Source: Phoronis australis
Lineage: Eukaryota > Phoronida > Phoronidae
Direction of reading: 5' to 3'
Assembly (NCBI GenBank): GCA_002633005.1
Contig: NMRA01000403.1
Location: 202,905-253,929, forward strand
DNA length: 51,025 nt
Part shown: one piece after another, positions 1-14,100 of the stretch
How the letters are laid out: each line of letters begins with the position of its first letter
How positions within the stretch are numbered: position 1 is the stretch's first letter
The notes under the pieces: model-generated
The model's input: the letters and a program-made list of their open reading frames with translations, nothing else
The model's database searches: none
Told to the model about the DNA's origin: nothing
Translations under genes and position numbers: made by a program

Positions 1-558
1 GACTGTACTTTCCTTAAGCAAATATATATATTTTTTTCAGTGGCTTTTTCATAACAAATCCTGGAATGCCAATAACCCAAAAACTTGACTTTTGTTGAAT
101 CAGGCGACCTTGAGGTACCGGCTAACACGCTCAGTTTGCCCTTTACTTAGTTATCAACAAAATAATTTGTATAACCACTATTAACTAGAACTCACTTATG
201 CTCTGGATTTCAGCTTTTGATGTAATCCAGTCAAATGATATACGGAGCGCCCTATTGAGGTAACTTTTCAGATACTGTCGAGATAAGCACTTAGGGCCTT
301 TATATCTAAGATTGTCTCTCATGTTGCCATTGACACGAAACAAGGGGTAGAACCTGACGGTGTACCAACTGTATGTCTATTGATTATCTGAGTGGTGTAC
401 GTATGTTGAAAAACATTGTAAAATATAATGTTATGGTCGACTTTCAAGATAAATTGAATGTAATTATTCATTATCACAATTAACATAAGTCACGAAACCA
501 CGAAGCATATTGTATGTGTACTGCATGTAAGATACTCATTTTGATTATGAATTAGTCA
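1..558. other. No gene recognised; probable intron of an upstream gene
   Basis: AT-rich sequence with no open frame that I can support. A pyrimidine-rich tract followed by AG at about 30-40 resembles a splice acceptor, but the frames after it close quickly. Because 559-807 looks like a terminal exon on the plus strand, this stretch is best read as its upstream intron. Confidence 0.35.
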
Positions 559-807
559 GACAAGTCCGATCATTGGGAAAATATGCTGGGTAATGTAATC
601 AATCTTTATGTGCCGAACAAAGACAACTCGCATTTTTACATCGACATTGATAAACTTATTTTTGAATTCAGAAATAATACATGTAGATATTTACCGGGAC
701 TTGAATTTATTCCAAATCTATGTATTAGGGTGCAGCAATCATACCAGAATAATGCGACTGCCAGAGATGAATTTCTAAACTTAGTGAATACTATACTACA
801 GCAGTAG
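559..807 (+). CDS. Candidate terminal exon of an unidentified upstream gene
   Basis: After an AG at 557-558 an open frame runs to a TAG at 805-807, about 82 codons, entered in phase 1. The peptide is mixed and protein-like (for example DKLIFEFRNNTCRYLPGLEF), with no low complexity, but I do not recognise a domain. An AATAAA follows about 43 bases after the stop, as expected for a last exon. It cannot be spliced straight to the ankyrin exon at 3140: the only good donor (GT at 804) would put that exon in a frame that stops. I therefore assign it to a different gene upstream. A chance open frame remains possible; transcript reads would settle it. Confidence 0.35.
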   Translation, partial: DKSDHWENMLGNVINLYVPNKDNSHFYIDIDKLIFEFRNNTCRYLPGLEFIPNLCIRVQQSYQNNATARDEFLNLVNTILQQ

Positions 808-849
808 GTACGAATAGCGTATTGTTTTAAATAGCTTATTTTTAAACTA

Positions 850-855
850 AATAAA
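850..855 (+). terminator. Candidate poly(A) signal AATAAA
   Basis: Canonical hexamer 43 bases after the TAG of the candidate terminal exon. The hexamer is common in AT-rich DNA, so the support comes from its position only. Confidence 0.3.
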
Positions 856-2069
856 CAAAAATAATTTTCGAACCTGAAAATTGGACAGCCTATATTAATA
901 GAGGTTCCACCCAAGGTCACCAAGAGTAGAGGCTCCTGTACTAACATGGGGAGCCCCGTTCGAGGACCACCACCAGCAGGGGCTAACTGTATTATTATAG
1001 AAGACTCCATCTCTTCGTGTGCTGGTGCAGTGGTGTAGTGGGGGATAAATATACACAGACACAGAGCACCACCATTTTATGTTAGTCTACGCACTGTAAG
1101 TTACGGAATCGTGAGGCGTAGACGCACGCAGACGCAAAACCCAACGTTATTTGCTTTGAACGTAGAGCTTATTTTCAGTGCTAGAACACTTCATTCTACA
1201 GCACGTCAACCCGGCAAAATTCAAGCTATACTGCTGCTGATGATTTCAAATGTTTCTTTGGGCTCGACGTTCGTTGGTTTAGCAAGTGAGTTCTGCGCGA
1301 AACCATGTCAGTATGGAGATCGCTGAAAGATGAAATCGTCATTGTCATATTGGCCAATCAAAAAGAAGCCACGATTCCACGGATAAAAACGTTTCCTCGA
1401 CTCACGTTATACTTGGAAAGTTTTATCATCTTTCAGGTTCTTGGCTTATGCTGACTGAATTGTCAAACCAGCTGTGTCTGGGTCTAAAACCCATGCCAAT
1501 CACAATACTACTAAACTTTCACGTGACTGACAGGCTTTTGCCACTGCACTATCGTGTGTCCATAAAATAGGATTGGGTTCCTTTAACTGAAGGGGAACAT
1601 TAATAAATGGACTGGTGTGGCAGAAAACCCTCCAAATTGAAGATTATCTTAGGACGCTATCGACTTGTAGGTGAATTTAGTCAAATATCTACAAAATTGC
1701 ATGTTTAACTTAGTAAACGTCCCTATATGAAAGTAGAATTTGATTCTTGCTTTGATACCAATTTGAAATAATGGGTTCTTGTCGTTTTAGAAAACTTTCC
1801 CATGAAACCTACATTCATAGCAAAACTACATGTACGGTATCAATAACATTACTGAATTCTGTTTGGTATCAATGTACACCATAAATTAAAGTCTCAAAAA
1901 ATGTACTGCAGTTTAATTTGTAAATTATAATTTCCTTTTAGTTTTATGCCCCTTTCGTTTTTTGCAAAACAATTAATCACAATTAGTAACAAGATTTTGG
2001 AGAACAGCGCATCAGTTAGTATGTCTGAGAGATTCATATGAATCCGATGACACATACCATATGTGAGAT
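856..2069. other. Intergenic stretch, no gene recognised
   Basis: Lies between the candidate poly(A) site and the proposed first exon of the ankyrin-protease gene, so it may hold that gene's promoter and 5' UTR. Open frames here are short and compositionally random. I see no clear TATA box or CpG cluster. Confidence 0.3.
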
Positions 2070-2183
2070 ATGGTATTCCAACGTGAGCAAGATTTGGACC
2101 ATATTTCGAGGGTCTCAAATAACCTTAAGCAAAGAACGGGCAAGAATCAAGAACAAACAGTAAAAAAGAAATACCGACGACAG
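2070..2183 (+). CDS. Candidate first coding exon of the ankyrin-protease gene
   Basis: The ATG at 2070 follows an in-frame TGA (2064-2066), has G at -3 and G at +4, and opens 38 codons of charged, hydrophilic sequence ending YRRQ at a CAG|GTAATT donor. The exon ends in phase 0, which is what the next ankyrin exon requires, and GTAATT is also the donor of three ankyrin exons of this gene. It has no homology I recognise, so the choice rests on start context, donor and phase. Another start exon in 856-3139 is possible. Confidence 0.4.
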
Positions 2184-5100
2184 GTAATTAGAAAAAATGG
2201 GAACTGGCATAACACGGAGAACTTATTGTTACGAGCAAGGTGGCAAGGAGGAAGGGGGTGGGGGGGTGACAAAACAGGTAGAGTGAGGGCGGGGACATTG
2301 ATTAAAGTCGAGTGATGGTGTTATGTCGCAGGGAGGATGTAAGTCAAAGGACACGTCAAGTTAAAATCCAATATTTGGTGAAATAAAGGATGTGAGTTCC
2401 ACGTTGTCTGCGTTTCTTACAGTCCAAAATTCTAGGCTCACGTTGATTCACGGAGTTTCGCGGGTTTTCAGTCCCTCACTATTCATCGCTGCAGCACTGC
2501 TGATACAAGGTTATAATAAAGGTGGTGGTCCACGTTGACTCATTTGTTAAACCCACCCAGTCGCTTTAAATGCTGTCAGTATTTCTATGATTTGTTATGA
2601 CGACAACAACAACAACAACAACAAGATGACGCCACAAAATCCTTAATAAATATATACCCGAGCCGATACCTCAACGACAAACACACTCCGAGAGGCTACA
2701 TGTACGTGAATGAGCAAATAACAACTCGAGACGATGCCCCCTAAATGGTACCGAAGGGCAAAATACCTACCCCAAGACAATGTTTGAGATGGCAGGATAT
2801 CAACTGCAGTAGGCAGCACGCTGAAATTGAACATAATAGGTGGAAATGAAAGTGGTGGTAAACTGGTTTCAGTAGGTGAAATGGACACGAAGGTCAACGT
2901 GGACACAATGAGTCAGAAGGAGACCGATACATGTGTTTCTCGTTTGAAAAGTGTTTCGTATCAAAAGTATCTATAAAATCTTTGTTCATATGGTCTTCAG
3001 CGTCAAGATCCATGAGCAACCCGAGCCCTCACGGACTGTTCATATCATCTACGAAAGCTCTCGGCTTGTAAGGATGATTCCATGCTGGTAGTGAATGTAG
3101 ACTATGTGATTTCAAATCTGTTTTTGTTATTATTTTCAGGTTCGATCAGCTGCAGAAAATGGAAATTGTTCTGAACTTGTGAAATATATAAAACGTGGGT
3201 GGGATGTGGACCAAGAACTTAATCCGTATGTGAGTATTCACACATAAACGCTCGTATGATCATCATTGGCTTGAAGTGCACCTTTTTAAAGAAATGACCA
3301 TTGTTACACGTTCATCAGAATGGCATTGCTTTCCTGGTTTTATGTTGAATATTTCTATATCAACACTCTATACTGTTAACCAAAGCAACAGGTGAACATC
3401 GTAGTAACATTACAACAGTAATAACAAAATATTCACATTTAGCTGCAAAAGTTGTAAATATGGCAGATGTTTTTCTTGATTTACGGTAGTACGTCGGTGA
3501 AAAAAAATTAATCAATTTATCGTATAAAGACCGTTTAGTATGGAAATGCTGGCAACTTTACTAAGGAGCACTTTATAGACGCTATTGGGACAGTCATGAG
3601 AATCAGTGATCAAAAAATATTTTTACCATGGAACGCTATTAATTTTTCCTGCAATATCGTCGACTGTCTCCAGGGTCCGCCTGAAGGATCCCGAAAACGA
3701 TCGATGATAGTGCAAACAATTAGAAACTGGCCGATTTGGGCAGACCACAGTCGCACCGGAGAGACAGTCTTTGAAAAGTGGGTCCGATTTTTTTAGAGTT
3801 TAACAATAATCTTGACCTGAATCTGTTGACAGATTTCGATATAGGACTACAGGAAGAAAGACGTTATTCATTAAGAAAAAGTATGGTATAAAATGAATTT
3901 AGTAATGCTATATAATTTCTAAATTCCGTGTGTAAATTGGGAGGGTGTGACATGTATCTATGCCTTGGTTATTGTGGATTTACGAGTGGCTCGACTGTAA
4001 GATGGCGGAACTAAGGAAGGCATGCCTGAAAGAGACCCCGGTAGAGATCGGTAGCCGTCTCGGGCTTCGAAAAACTGTCCAAATTCACGTGTTCTTTTTT
4101 AAAATACACGGCGTAATCTCGCGAATGGCCTAGCGAGTTTCTAGCGTTATTGAACTCTACCCAGATCGAGTGGTATTCGAATTTTGTTTTGCTTATGTCA
4201 TTTACTTTGTTGAGAACTTGAGGTGTTATTACCTAAATGCATTTTTCATTGCAATTGCATTTTGGACGACAAGGTTTTTGACTATATTCGACCCTTTCAT
4301 GACACCAGTAATGATTATTGCAAGCTTGATAATATAGTCTGTCTAGCTCAAGCAAAAGTTCCCGCACAATTTACATGTACTTGGTGCATTATATCACCAT
4401 AGTCAAAACGTTTAAATCGTATGTACTTATCAGACGATTCAAAGCTTGCATTAAAGATGCGATACACTGTCAGTAAGTTGATTAGATTTTTTTCTTGCGC
4501 ACGGACTCGTCAGTGGGGTTTAAATGGCATTTCATCATCTTCTATTATGATTAGATTTCTTTACCAGTGCTTTTGGGTAATAATTTCACCATCCAGACTC
4601 AAATAAGAATAGGCCTGTGTACAATTGGGGATTCTAGACTAACACATCATCTCAGCCTTGAAGTTTACATGTGTGTGCCTTTTACGAGTACTGAGCTTAA
4701 CCAAGATTCAGTTGTAGTTGGTTCTTGGGATGGTTTCGAGATTTGGATAAAATTTGACTCTATCACTGACTATGTCATGGGTGCTTTTGGAAGTCTGTAA
4801 TTGATGTAGAGAATAAAAGGGAGACCAGTTTTCCGTACCCCTTCATAAACAAAACCTGGTTTAGAAAATACGTCATCTACAAGTGGTCGTGCTACCCGAA
4901 TCGATAGATACATTTACATGTCATGTGGGAAGTGAAGAGTGTATGCATAGTATGCAATATTCGATAAAAGACAAATTTGTAACAGAAGAGATCTTTTGAA
5001 ACCTTGTCAAATGGGGATTAATTATCCAACATTAAACCCAATTTTTATATTGTTATCGTATCTCATGAACAACTATAAACAGGAGAGATGTAGTACTCTT

Positions 5101-8100
5101 TTCACTCATAAACCAAAGTGAAATAAAGTTATTGAAAATGAGGTTCTTGTACATTTCATTCACTTTTAAAGAAAGACTGCTGCAGTGATTCTGAATTCTT
5201 TTCTAATTGGGTACCATAATCCCAGTTTCAAATAGAAGGGTACTAGGCTCCTGTCGGTAGAATTTTGTTGAATAAATTAATGATCAGTAGAGGCATATCT
5301 TTATATTGGTGTAATTATTTATTTGTTATATAGTCGTAGCAATCACCTTTTTACATGAATGTTTAATCGATTGATGCATATTGGAACACACGACACGTTT
5401 TGTTATTGACAGTCTTTATTCCGCTTCGTTCATACATGTATGTTCAGAATAAAACTCTACACTCAACGGAACATAGATGAAGTGACTGACATACCGACAC
5501 AATTGACTTATCCCCAGGATTTTGGGTGACGGCTTACTGACCAATCAGAATGCAGCATTCTTGAAACACCGTCGTTTCCAAGCTGCCATTTTACCCCATT
5601 AACAACACGTCGCCAGGTAAAATTTATTGTTTGTTTGTCGACATTTCGCAAGGGGTGGAACTTGCGATAGGTCAATCAAAAGGTATACCTAACACGATAT
5701 TTCGAAACAACCGGGGTACTTGTTTCATTCTCAAGTGTATATAATATGACGCAGCAATGCCACCACAGAGCATAAGCTGGATACTTACACAGTGGGACAC
5801 GGCAGCTGTGAAACACTGCAAAGAATGACAAATGAAGTGGGGTAAAGAGAAAGTCACGCAACCAACTGTAACGTGCGGCGCGACCCTGTTTGCTGCTCAT
5901 TCAAAACAGGCGTGCGTTCAGTAACGCTAGGACCTACGCTAGGACCTAGCTAAAATCTAGCCAAAGTCACGTGTTCTCATTTAAAATACACGGCCATATC
6001 TCACGTAATTTCACGAAGTCTTGCTTTTTAGGGAGGTCCTAGCGTTACTGAACGGGAGGCTGGCTTCTTAATTGCAATCAAGAGTGATTAGAATACTTTC
6101 GATTGCAGCACATCGTGCTCTACGTACCGAATTGACGTGCTTTCCACAATTTCTTCACGGGTGATTTTACGTTCGTGACGTTGCAAAAATTGATCTAGGA
6201 TGATTTTCTAGTAAAGTTGTGACATTTGGTAGGGTCTCTTCGACTTGGAAATTTGGCAAATGATCTGGACTGTTTGCAAACAAATGGTATTTTAATACCC
6301 ACATCTTAAAAGATGTTGCTTTGTTTGTGAAGTAATCCAAGCAAAGAGCACATAAACTACATGTACGATTGGTATCTCCCATCTGGTGATTTTATAATAA
6401 GACATAAGTTAATTTTGTTCGCCTTGCCAAATCAGTGAACCAAAAGTCGTCTCAAACCATTCTGTAAGCATGTTACACAACATGCACGGTGTCTGCACTT
6501 GAAAAGAAGCCAAAACGAGTACAAAAAATATTAGAATACAATTTAGTTTTGACGGAATTGGTAAACCCGCCTAAAATTTACCATTTCAACTCAATGGTAG
6601 GTTACACCTCTCGTTCTTTGTCACATTATAGACTAATTGATATGGTGCATGCATGCAACCAGCTTAAAAATTGAGGGCTCCAATTTTGAGAATGGGTACC
6701 TTTTATTGAAAGAAACAGGGTACATGTACGTTCACAGCTATGAATTGGGCATTCGCTGAATTTAGTTGGTTCCTGTCTTATCAGTGGCCTTTTGTCTCGT
6801 TTTTTCTGAGTTTTTGTTTCTCTGAGGCGGAATAAGGCTCAACATTTAAAAAGAATAGTATGAGATGTGACATTAATTCAGCCCACGAGTCTTGATCACT
6901 GTGGATTAAAGTGTTTCTTACGTTTTAAATTATTTTAAAAAATGCGATAATCGTCATCTTCAATCCATCATGTCATAGACAATCCTTTCTAAGCAAAATC
7001 AGGCGAAGAATGGATGCAGTGAAAAAAGCTTCAATCTATACACTATCGTGTACAACTGGCAGCATTTTAGACCAATATGAAAAGAAAGAAAATAATGCTT
7101 ACTTCTAGCGTCAGGTTTACATTGGACACAAAGTGTAAGAGGTCCGAATACAGCTTCACCAAACACAGACAGTTTTATCAAAATTGAGGTTCAAGTCTGA
7201 GAATTTGCAGACTGGTCGACTAGTGAGAGTGATGACTTGAGTGAACTTTCATAGCCTTCGAAAAGAGCAACATCATCAGTATATTGCAACAGTTTGCACT
7301 CCGTATTTTCAAATTCGTTTCCTTTGCATCATGATTTTTTCCTGAACAATATCTGGAGAAAGATGTCACAAGTGCAACAAATTGCACTAGTTTAAACAAC
7401 GTCCAGACAGCACCCCAAATCTTGCAGCAACTCCATTCCAAGAATAACATATTCTACAACAGTGTTGTATGTGGATGGCTCTGATGCCTACTGCTCTCTG
7501 CATATAACCAAAATCAGGAGACAGAGTCTACAACCGCGGTTGGTTGAAAAGAGTTCAGAAAATATATAATATTGCATTATAACAAGATTTGAATTATGTA
7601 ATAGTGCTTCAAACCAACTTCTAGTATATTCGTGAACAAGAATTATTTGTCTCATAAAATTCAAGCGCGCACCCAGGGGGAGTGAGCCTCCCATTTGGCG
7701 AAGTGGACTAAAAGGTCCGCCTCAGAGAAACAAAAAGTCCGAGAAAATGAGACAAAAAGTCCACTAAGAAGGCACAAACGTACAATTCACATCTCTGGGC
7801 GTGGTACCCCGTTTTTTTAGTCTTTTGGCTTTTTTGTATGTAAAAGGTCCACATCCTCTGAAATTCGAGCCCCCCATATTAAAGGCTGGGTGCGCGCATG
7901 AAAATGATTGGAAGCAGTAGTGCAAGGAAGGCATGTATATTCTCCGATTTAACGTCCCGCCAAATAGACCTTTTGATCATCAGGGAGTAACTGCGTTTTA
8001 ACTCGATCGGCAACAACACCTGAAAAACATGCACTAAGCAAAAAGAAGAGTTTCCAATTTCGTTAGCTTATAACGATTGTTTTTCTTCTCAGGAATGAGC

Positions 8101-11100
8101 GTGTTTATATCTTGACCCTGTAATTTAGTGGGTCGCCTGTTTCAACTACAGGTGTAGTTAGCAGTTCTCTGTAACATAGGTAGCAATGATTTTCAGAAAA
8201 TAACATCCATTGGAAATCCATCTAACCAGGGAGGTTTTTCGTATATTCACAGTTTTTAGGTCTTCCTTAGTAAATACAGACCCAACCTTTGCTAACTTTA
8301 CGTAATTTTGGAACGACGGTTGCCGATGTTGGTGCTTTCTCACCTGACACACGCCCTTGTCTACAGTCAGGTTTCTGGGTCGCGGTTATTAGTATCCTAT
8401 CCCAGACCAGTACTTGTTCGACAGACAACTATAAATTGATAAGAAAAATCACATAAATTGATGAAGCTATAGCAAATATTCCACTGAACACCATGTAATA
8501 ACCTCTAACAAATTTGTGTAAGGAACAAACGAAATAAAGAGGACAGAGGAGACATCAATACCAGGTGAACACGAAATACAGTTGGATTCTAATATCAAAA
8601 TAGGTTAATGACTGGAGAAAAAAGTTCCTGAGGGTGAATATCGGTTGTAAAACCTTTTGCAAAGAGAGCATTGGGAAAAAAGGCACGGGGAACACCTTCA
8701 AATTAATATGTAAGCGGGTAACAAATGCTCTAAAAACCCATATTTATATAAACCCGTTGAAACCATTTTTACCTAAATTAACCTTCTGTGCAAGACCTCT
8801 GTCTAGTCAAAGAATCCAAACCCTAATTTTTAAGTTGTTCCGTGAGTTGAAATGACGACGCGTGCTCCGATTTAAAAAGCAGCGCTTTGCACGGCAGTTC
8901 TCACGTGCACACGTGTTAGCTACAGTGAAACACTTGTTTGAAGTATTTAAAGGGGCATTCATTAATCACGATGAAACGATCAGATTTCAGGTGTACAATT
9001 CCGATTTGACCTTGCGTATTTCGTCATGATGATTCCGACTGAAGCTGCTGATAAATATTTATCTGACGTAGTATTAATACGTACAGGCTAGGTTTTTGAC
9101 AGAAGATTTGTAGAAAATCCCAGCAGTTAAGGACAAACGACGTGATGGTTGTTCACAGATTCCGGATGAGCTGTTCTAAGTAACATCGATCACGTAAACG
9201 CAGTTGCCTGGAAGACTTTTACTATCAAATTGTAGCAGGTTTTTCAGATTTGCTCACNGCAGGCTAGGTTTTTGACAGAAGATTTGTAGAAAATCCCAGC
9301 AGTTAAGGACAAACGACGTGATCGTTGTTCACAGGTTCCGGATGAGCTGTTCTAAATAACATCGATCACGTAAACGCAGTTGCCTGGAAGACTTTTACTA
9401 TCAAATTGTAGCAGGTTTTTCAGATTGGCTCACAATTCTGTCTTCACGCCAACTTATCAGATTTTGCGTTACAATAAAGGAACGCCGAAAATTTTCGTAC
9501 CTTTCAGTCATTTGCCGTTAACATTCACAGGTGCCTATGGTTTTATACACTCTGTTCAACATTTCCCTAGATTTTGTTACAGGGTATTCATTTTTTCCAG
9601 GCGTAATATTTGCACAGTTGTCAATCCAAGCGTGGTTGATGGTGAAACGTATATTTTCCGGGATATAATTTTCACAAACAATTCCCCAAGTGGCAAATGT
9701 TAAAAGTTACAGATTCAAAATATAACGAAATATGTTAACCAAATATGTCACCAAATGCGCGCACCAGGGGAGGCTCGGGGGGCTCGAGNATCTGAATGGT
9801 TGACCCCCCACCTTGCCGCTTTTTGGCTGTACAGTGGTCGGTGGATCCGTGGACTGATACTTAATTACCATTTTCTGAAAACGGCATTGATGATTATTGC
9901 TTATTACAAAAAATATGTAAGTAAATCAACTGGCATGCGTGCTTATAAATGATAGATGGCGCTGCTTTTGTTTACGTGGAGACTGAAGAGCATCTAGAAT
10001 AAGAGCAGTAACACGAGGACCTTGCTATAATTCAAGACTTCGCGAGATATTGTCCTGCATTTTAAATGAGAACATATGGTTTTGGATAAATTTAAGAGAG
10101 GTTCTAGTGTTACTGAACTCACCCCTGCCTTGTTTTCTATCTGCCTTATTCGTTCCACAGGTAAAGGAAGGCACCCAAGGTGGATATGACCCGCTAGTGT
10201 TCAGTGCAAAAAATCCTTCAACTTGTCAATAGTCATTGTAACTTTGGGATCATATTGTAATGTCCCTGCTGGTTACTACAAATTTTAGTCGCCACCAGTC
10301 GCCAGAAATCTGGTGTTCCCCCCACACACCGGGCACCTTAAGATGACGCTGAATATTTCTGCCAATGTGATCATCAGTGGTATAAAAAGGTACACATTCA
10401 CAGTCAATAGAAAATAATTCACGAGAGACAATTTTATTAATGACTCATTCATGACAGACATGAAGTAAATAGAAGTAACGGTCTCGACTTCTTATATCAC
10501 ACATCTTTCAGTGGTATGCTACAACACTAGGCTAAACGTTGAGCTCATTTACCACTTCATTCACTAAATCTGACGACATAACAGCATATTCAGCAGAAAT
10601 AGCATTGTCATAAACATTGCTGCAGACAACCTCGAAAAAAACCAACAATCTGCGATTCACTTAACATCACAGATAAACAATTTCACAGTGGGTTCTCGTA
10701 ATGTTTTCTCCATTTTGGCACTTCAGAGGGTGAACGTTTTTACCTGACTTATCTCCTTCATCGAATATGTTCGTCAGAAATTTCTTAACCTTTGCTGAAA
10801 ATCTTGTTGACCTTTTACCTTTTTTCAATGCCTAACCTATTGCTTCAGCATTCGTCACATCCAAACAGTACTCTGAGGCTGCCTCAAATGACGCTCCGGT
10901 TCTTGCATCTGAGAGCATTTCTGACCACTTTCGTGCGATGTGGTCATACGTGGTTTCCCTTTGTAAATGTTCAGTGTGGTTACCCACATCCAAATGCTGA
11001 CCTAGTTCTGCGTCTGTAGCAAAAAATTTCGAGTAACCTTGCTGGGTACAAGGGAACTTTTGCTGAGGCTCTTCACTAGATACAATGCCAATCTTAACTC

Positions 11101-14100
11101 CTGGTGTTGAAAATCCGCCATGTCTAGAGATGTTACTGTATTTGAGAGAAACATGCTTCCCATTTTCTCAGTATTTGTAAGAACTTACCGTCACCTACAT
11201 GGAATGATTTCCACGCGCGAATTCCTTGGGTGGAATAGTGGGAATTTGGGAATGTGCTTATACCAGGAACTGAGTATTTTGGAAAACACTTTGTTGCATT
11301 GACTGAGGATGCATACACATAACATCCCCTTCACACGGCCACTGGAAAGTAATTCTTCTTTCAAATCCAGAAAGTTTATGATATTGTTACCTTCGGCTTG
11401 AGTGGAGCGATCTTGCGATCACAGAGATCCTTTCCATTCTGACTTTCACTATCGAAACAGAAATGCCGGTAGTTGATAAGGCTCCTACGTTCAGGAGGAG
11501 AGGATCAGAGTGGTAACATCCAGCATTACCTGACTCTTCCATGACTGGTACTGTTCAATCAGAAATTCACCGACTCTGGGTAGTACGAGTCCGTACTCTG
11601 GCAGAGGCCTTGCTTTGTGAGTTAAATGTACTTCCCTGTATCTCAAATGTTCAGTGGTGTCTTTGACATAACTCACTAAAGCACAAAGTTTTTGTGATCG
11701 GAATTTTTGCAGAATAAACTCTAAAGGAACATGGAGACCCATCGACATCGTCCGCCACTTTGTCTTCTCAAAATGCACTTGCTTCTCTCAAAACCAGTCA
11801 TTACAAATATCAATTCTTACTCCATTTAAAAGTCCTGTAGAGTGTTTAAATTAACCCGATAATGTAAAAGAAATGAAAAAATACAAGAGGGTTACACGTA
11901 CATTTTTATATATCCTCAAGCTTAAACTCAACTGACTCCCTCAGTGGGCAAAAGTCATTGGGTTCAGTTTTGATACTAGCCGCGTAATAAACCCGGAAAA
12001 CATCTTGTTTTCATTTTAAAGAGTTTAAACTTGGTTTATAACTATTTAAAGCAGACTTCTTGTTTAAAAGAAAAAAAAGTTTATTCAAATGGTCTGTAAA
12101 TTCTGCTCGTCATTTCCAAACTATGAAAATAGACAGTTTTGCAAGACAATTTTCACTAAAGTGCAAAGTTGAGGCAAGATTTTTTATTACTCAGACATCA
12201 AGACTAACTCTTTAGCTGTATGTTCAAAACGTCACATAAGGCTACAAGGTGTTTTATGGCAGTAAGAAGGTCACAAAAATGGCCACTAAAATTAGCCCCA
12301 AAAAGTGGTCAGTGGATTATCTCCCCTGTCTAGCACAAAACTGTTATATTTTAATAAATGGCTCAAAATTATGCACAGTATACGTTGGTTATTTCAGCCA
12401 CCAAAATATAGCTTTTGATCTATTTTGTATGTTACTCATTTCTGTTGTTGAAAGCATGCGATTTTTGAGACGGCTAATAATGTGCCAATTTGTGTTATCA
12501 TGCTCCAGCGGCGAAATTACGGGTCATTGAGTGCACAAAATTTGGCATTTGGGTTTTTGTTAGGATACCTACCCATGTACAAAAAATGAAGTTGTTTTAA
12601 ATTTTGACGTATAGACTGATTTTTGAAAATCTACTGGTTTTTATATGGACTGCCTCTTAAATCGTATGTACTTATCAGACGATTTAAAACTTGCATTAAA
12701 GATGCGACACACTGTACAATTTTCAGTAAGTTGATTTGAACTGTTTTTGCGCACGGACTGGTCATTGTGGTTTACATGACATTTTATCATCTTCTATTAT
12801 GGTTAGATGTCTTTACCAGTGTTTTTGGGTAATAATTTTACCATCTAGACTCAATAAGAATAGGCCAGTGTAAAATTGAGGATTCTAGACTAACACTTTA
12901 TCTCAACCTTGAAGTTTACATGTGTGTGCCTTTTACGAGTCCTGAGCCTAACCAAGATTCAGTTGTTGTTGGTTCTTGGGATGGTTTCGAGATTTGGATA
13001 AAATTTGGCTCTATCGCTGACTCTGTCATGGGTGCTTTTGGAAGTCTGTAATTGATGTAGAGAATAAAAGGGAGACCAGGTTTCCGTACCCCTTCATAAA
13101 CAAAACCTGGTTTAGAAAATACGTCATCTACAAGTTGTCGTGCTACCCGATTAGATAGATACATTTACATGCCATGTGGGAAGTGAAGAGTGTATGCAGA
13201 GTATGCAATATTCGATAAGAGACAACTTTGTACAAGAAGAGATCTTGTGAAACCTTGTCAAATGCGGATTCATTATCCAACATTAAACCCATTTTTTTCA
13301 TATTGTTATCGTATCTCATGAACAACTTTAAACAGGAGAGATGTAGTACTCTTTTCACTCATAAAACCAAAGTAAAATTTGTTACTTATATTAAGTTATT
13401 GAAAATGAGGTTCTTGTACATTTTATTCACTTTTAAAGAAAGACTGCAGTGATTCTGAATTCTTTTCTAATTGGGTACCATAATCGCAGTTTCAAATAGA
13501 AGGGTAGGCTCCTGTCAGTAGAATTTTGTTGAATAAATTAATGATCAGTAGAGGCATATCTTTATATTGGTGTAATTATTTATTTGTTATATAGTCGGAG
13601 CTTTCGAGACGTGGTACCCTGTTTTTTTAGTCCTTCGGCTTTTTTGTATGTAAAAGGTCCACATCCTCTGAAATCCGAGCCCCCCCCATATTAAAGGCTG
13701 GGTGCGTGCATGAAAAAGCTTGGAAGCAGTAGTCCAAGGAAGGCATGTATATTCTCCGATTTAACGTCCCGCCAAATAGACCTTTTGAATATCAGGGAGT
13801 AAATGCATTTTAACTCGATCGGCAACAACACCTGAAAAACATGCATTAAGCAAAAAGAAGAGTTTCCAATTCTTTAGCTTATAACGAGTGTTTTTCTTCT
13901 CAGGAATGAGCGTGTTTATACAGTATCTTGACCCTGTAATTGAGTGGGTCGTCTGTTTTAACTACAGGTGTAGTTAGCAGTTCTCTGTAACATAGGTAGC
14001 AATGGTTTTCAGAAAAAAAAAACATCCATTGGAAATCCATCTAACCAGGGAGGTTTTTCGTATTTCACAGTTTTTAAATCATCTGCTACGTCCTCCATAG

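Noticed and set aside
559-3229. Direct splicing of the 559-807 exon to the first ankyrin exon
   Set aside because: The only good donor leaves phase 2 and the ankyrin exon would then be read in a frame that stops.
9380-9703. A stand-alone small gene
   Set aside because: No ATG, lies in a repeat; kept only as a weak finding.
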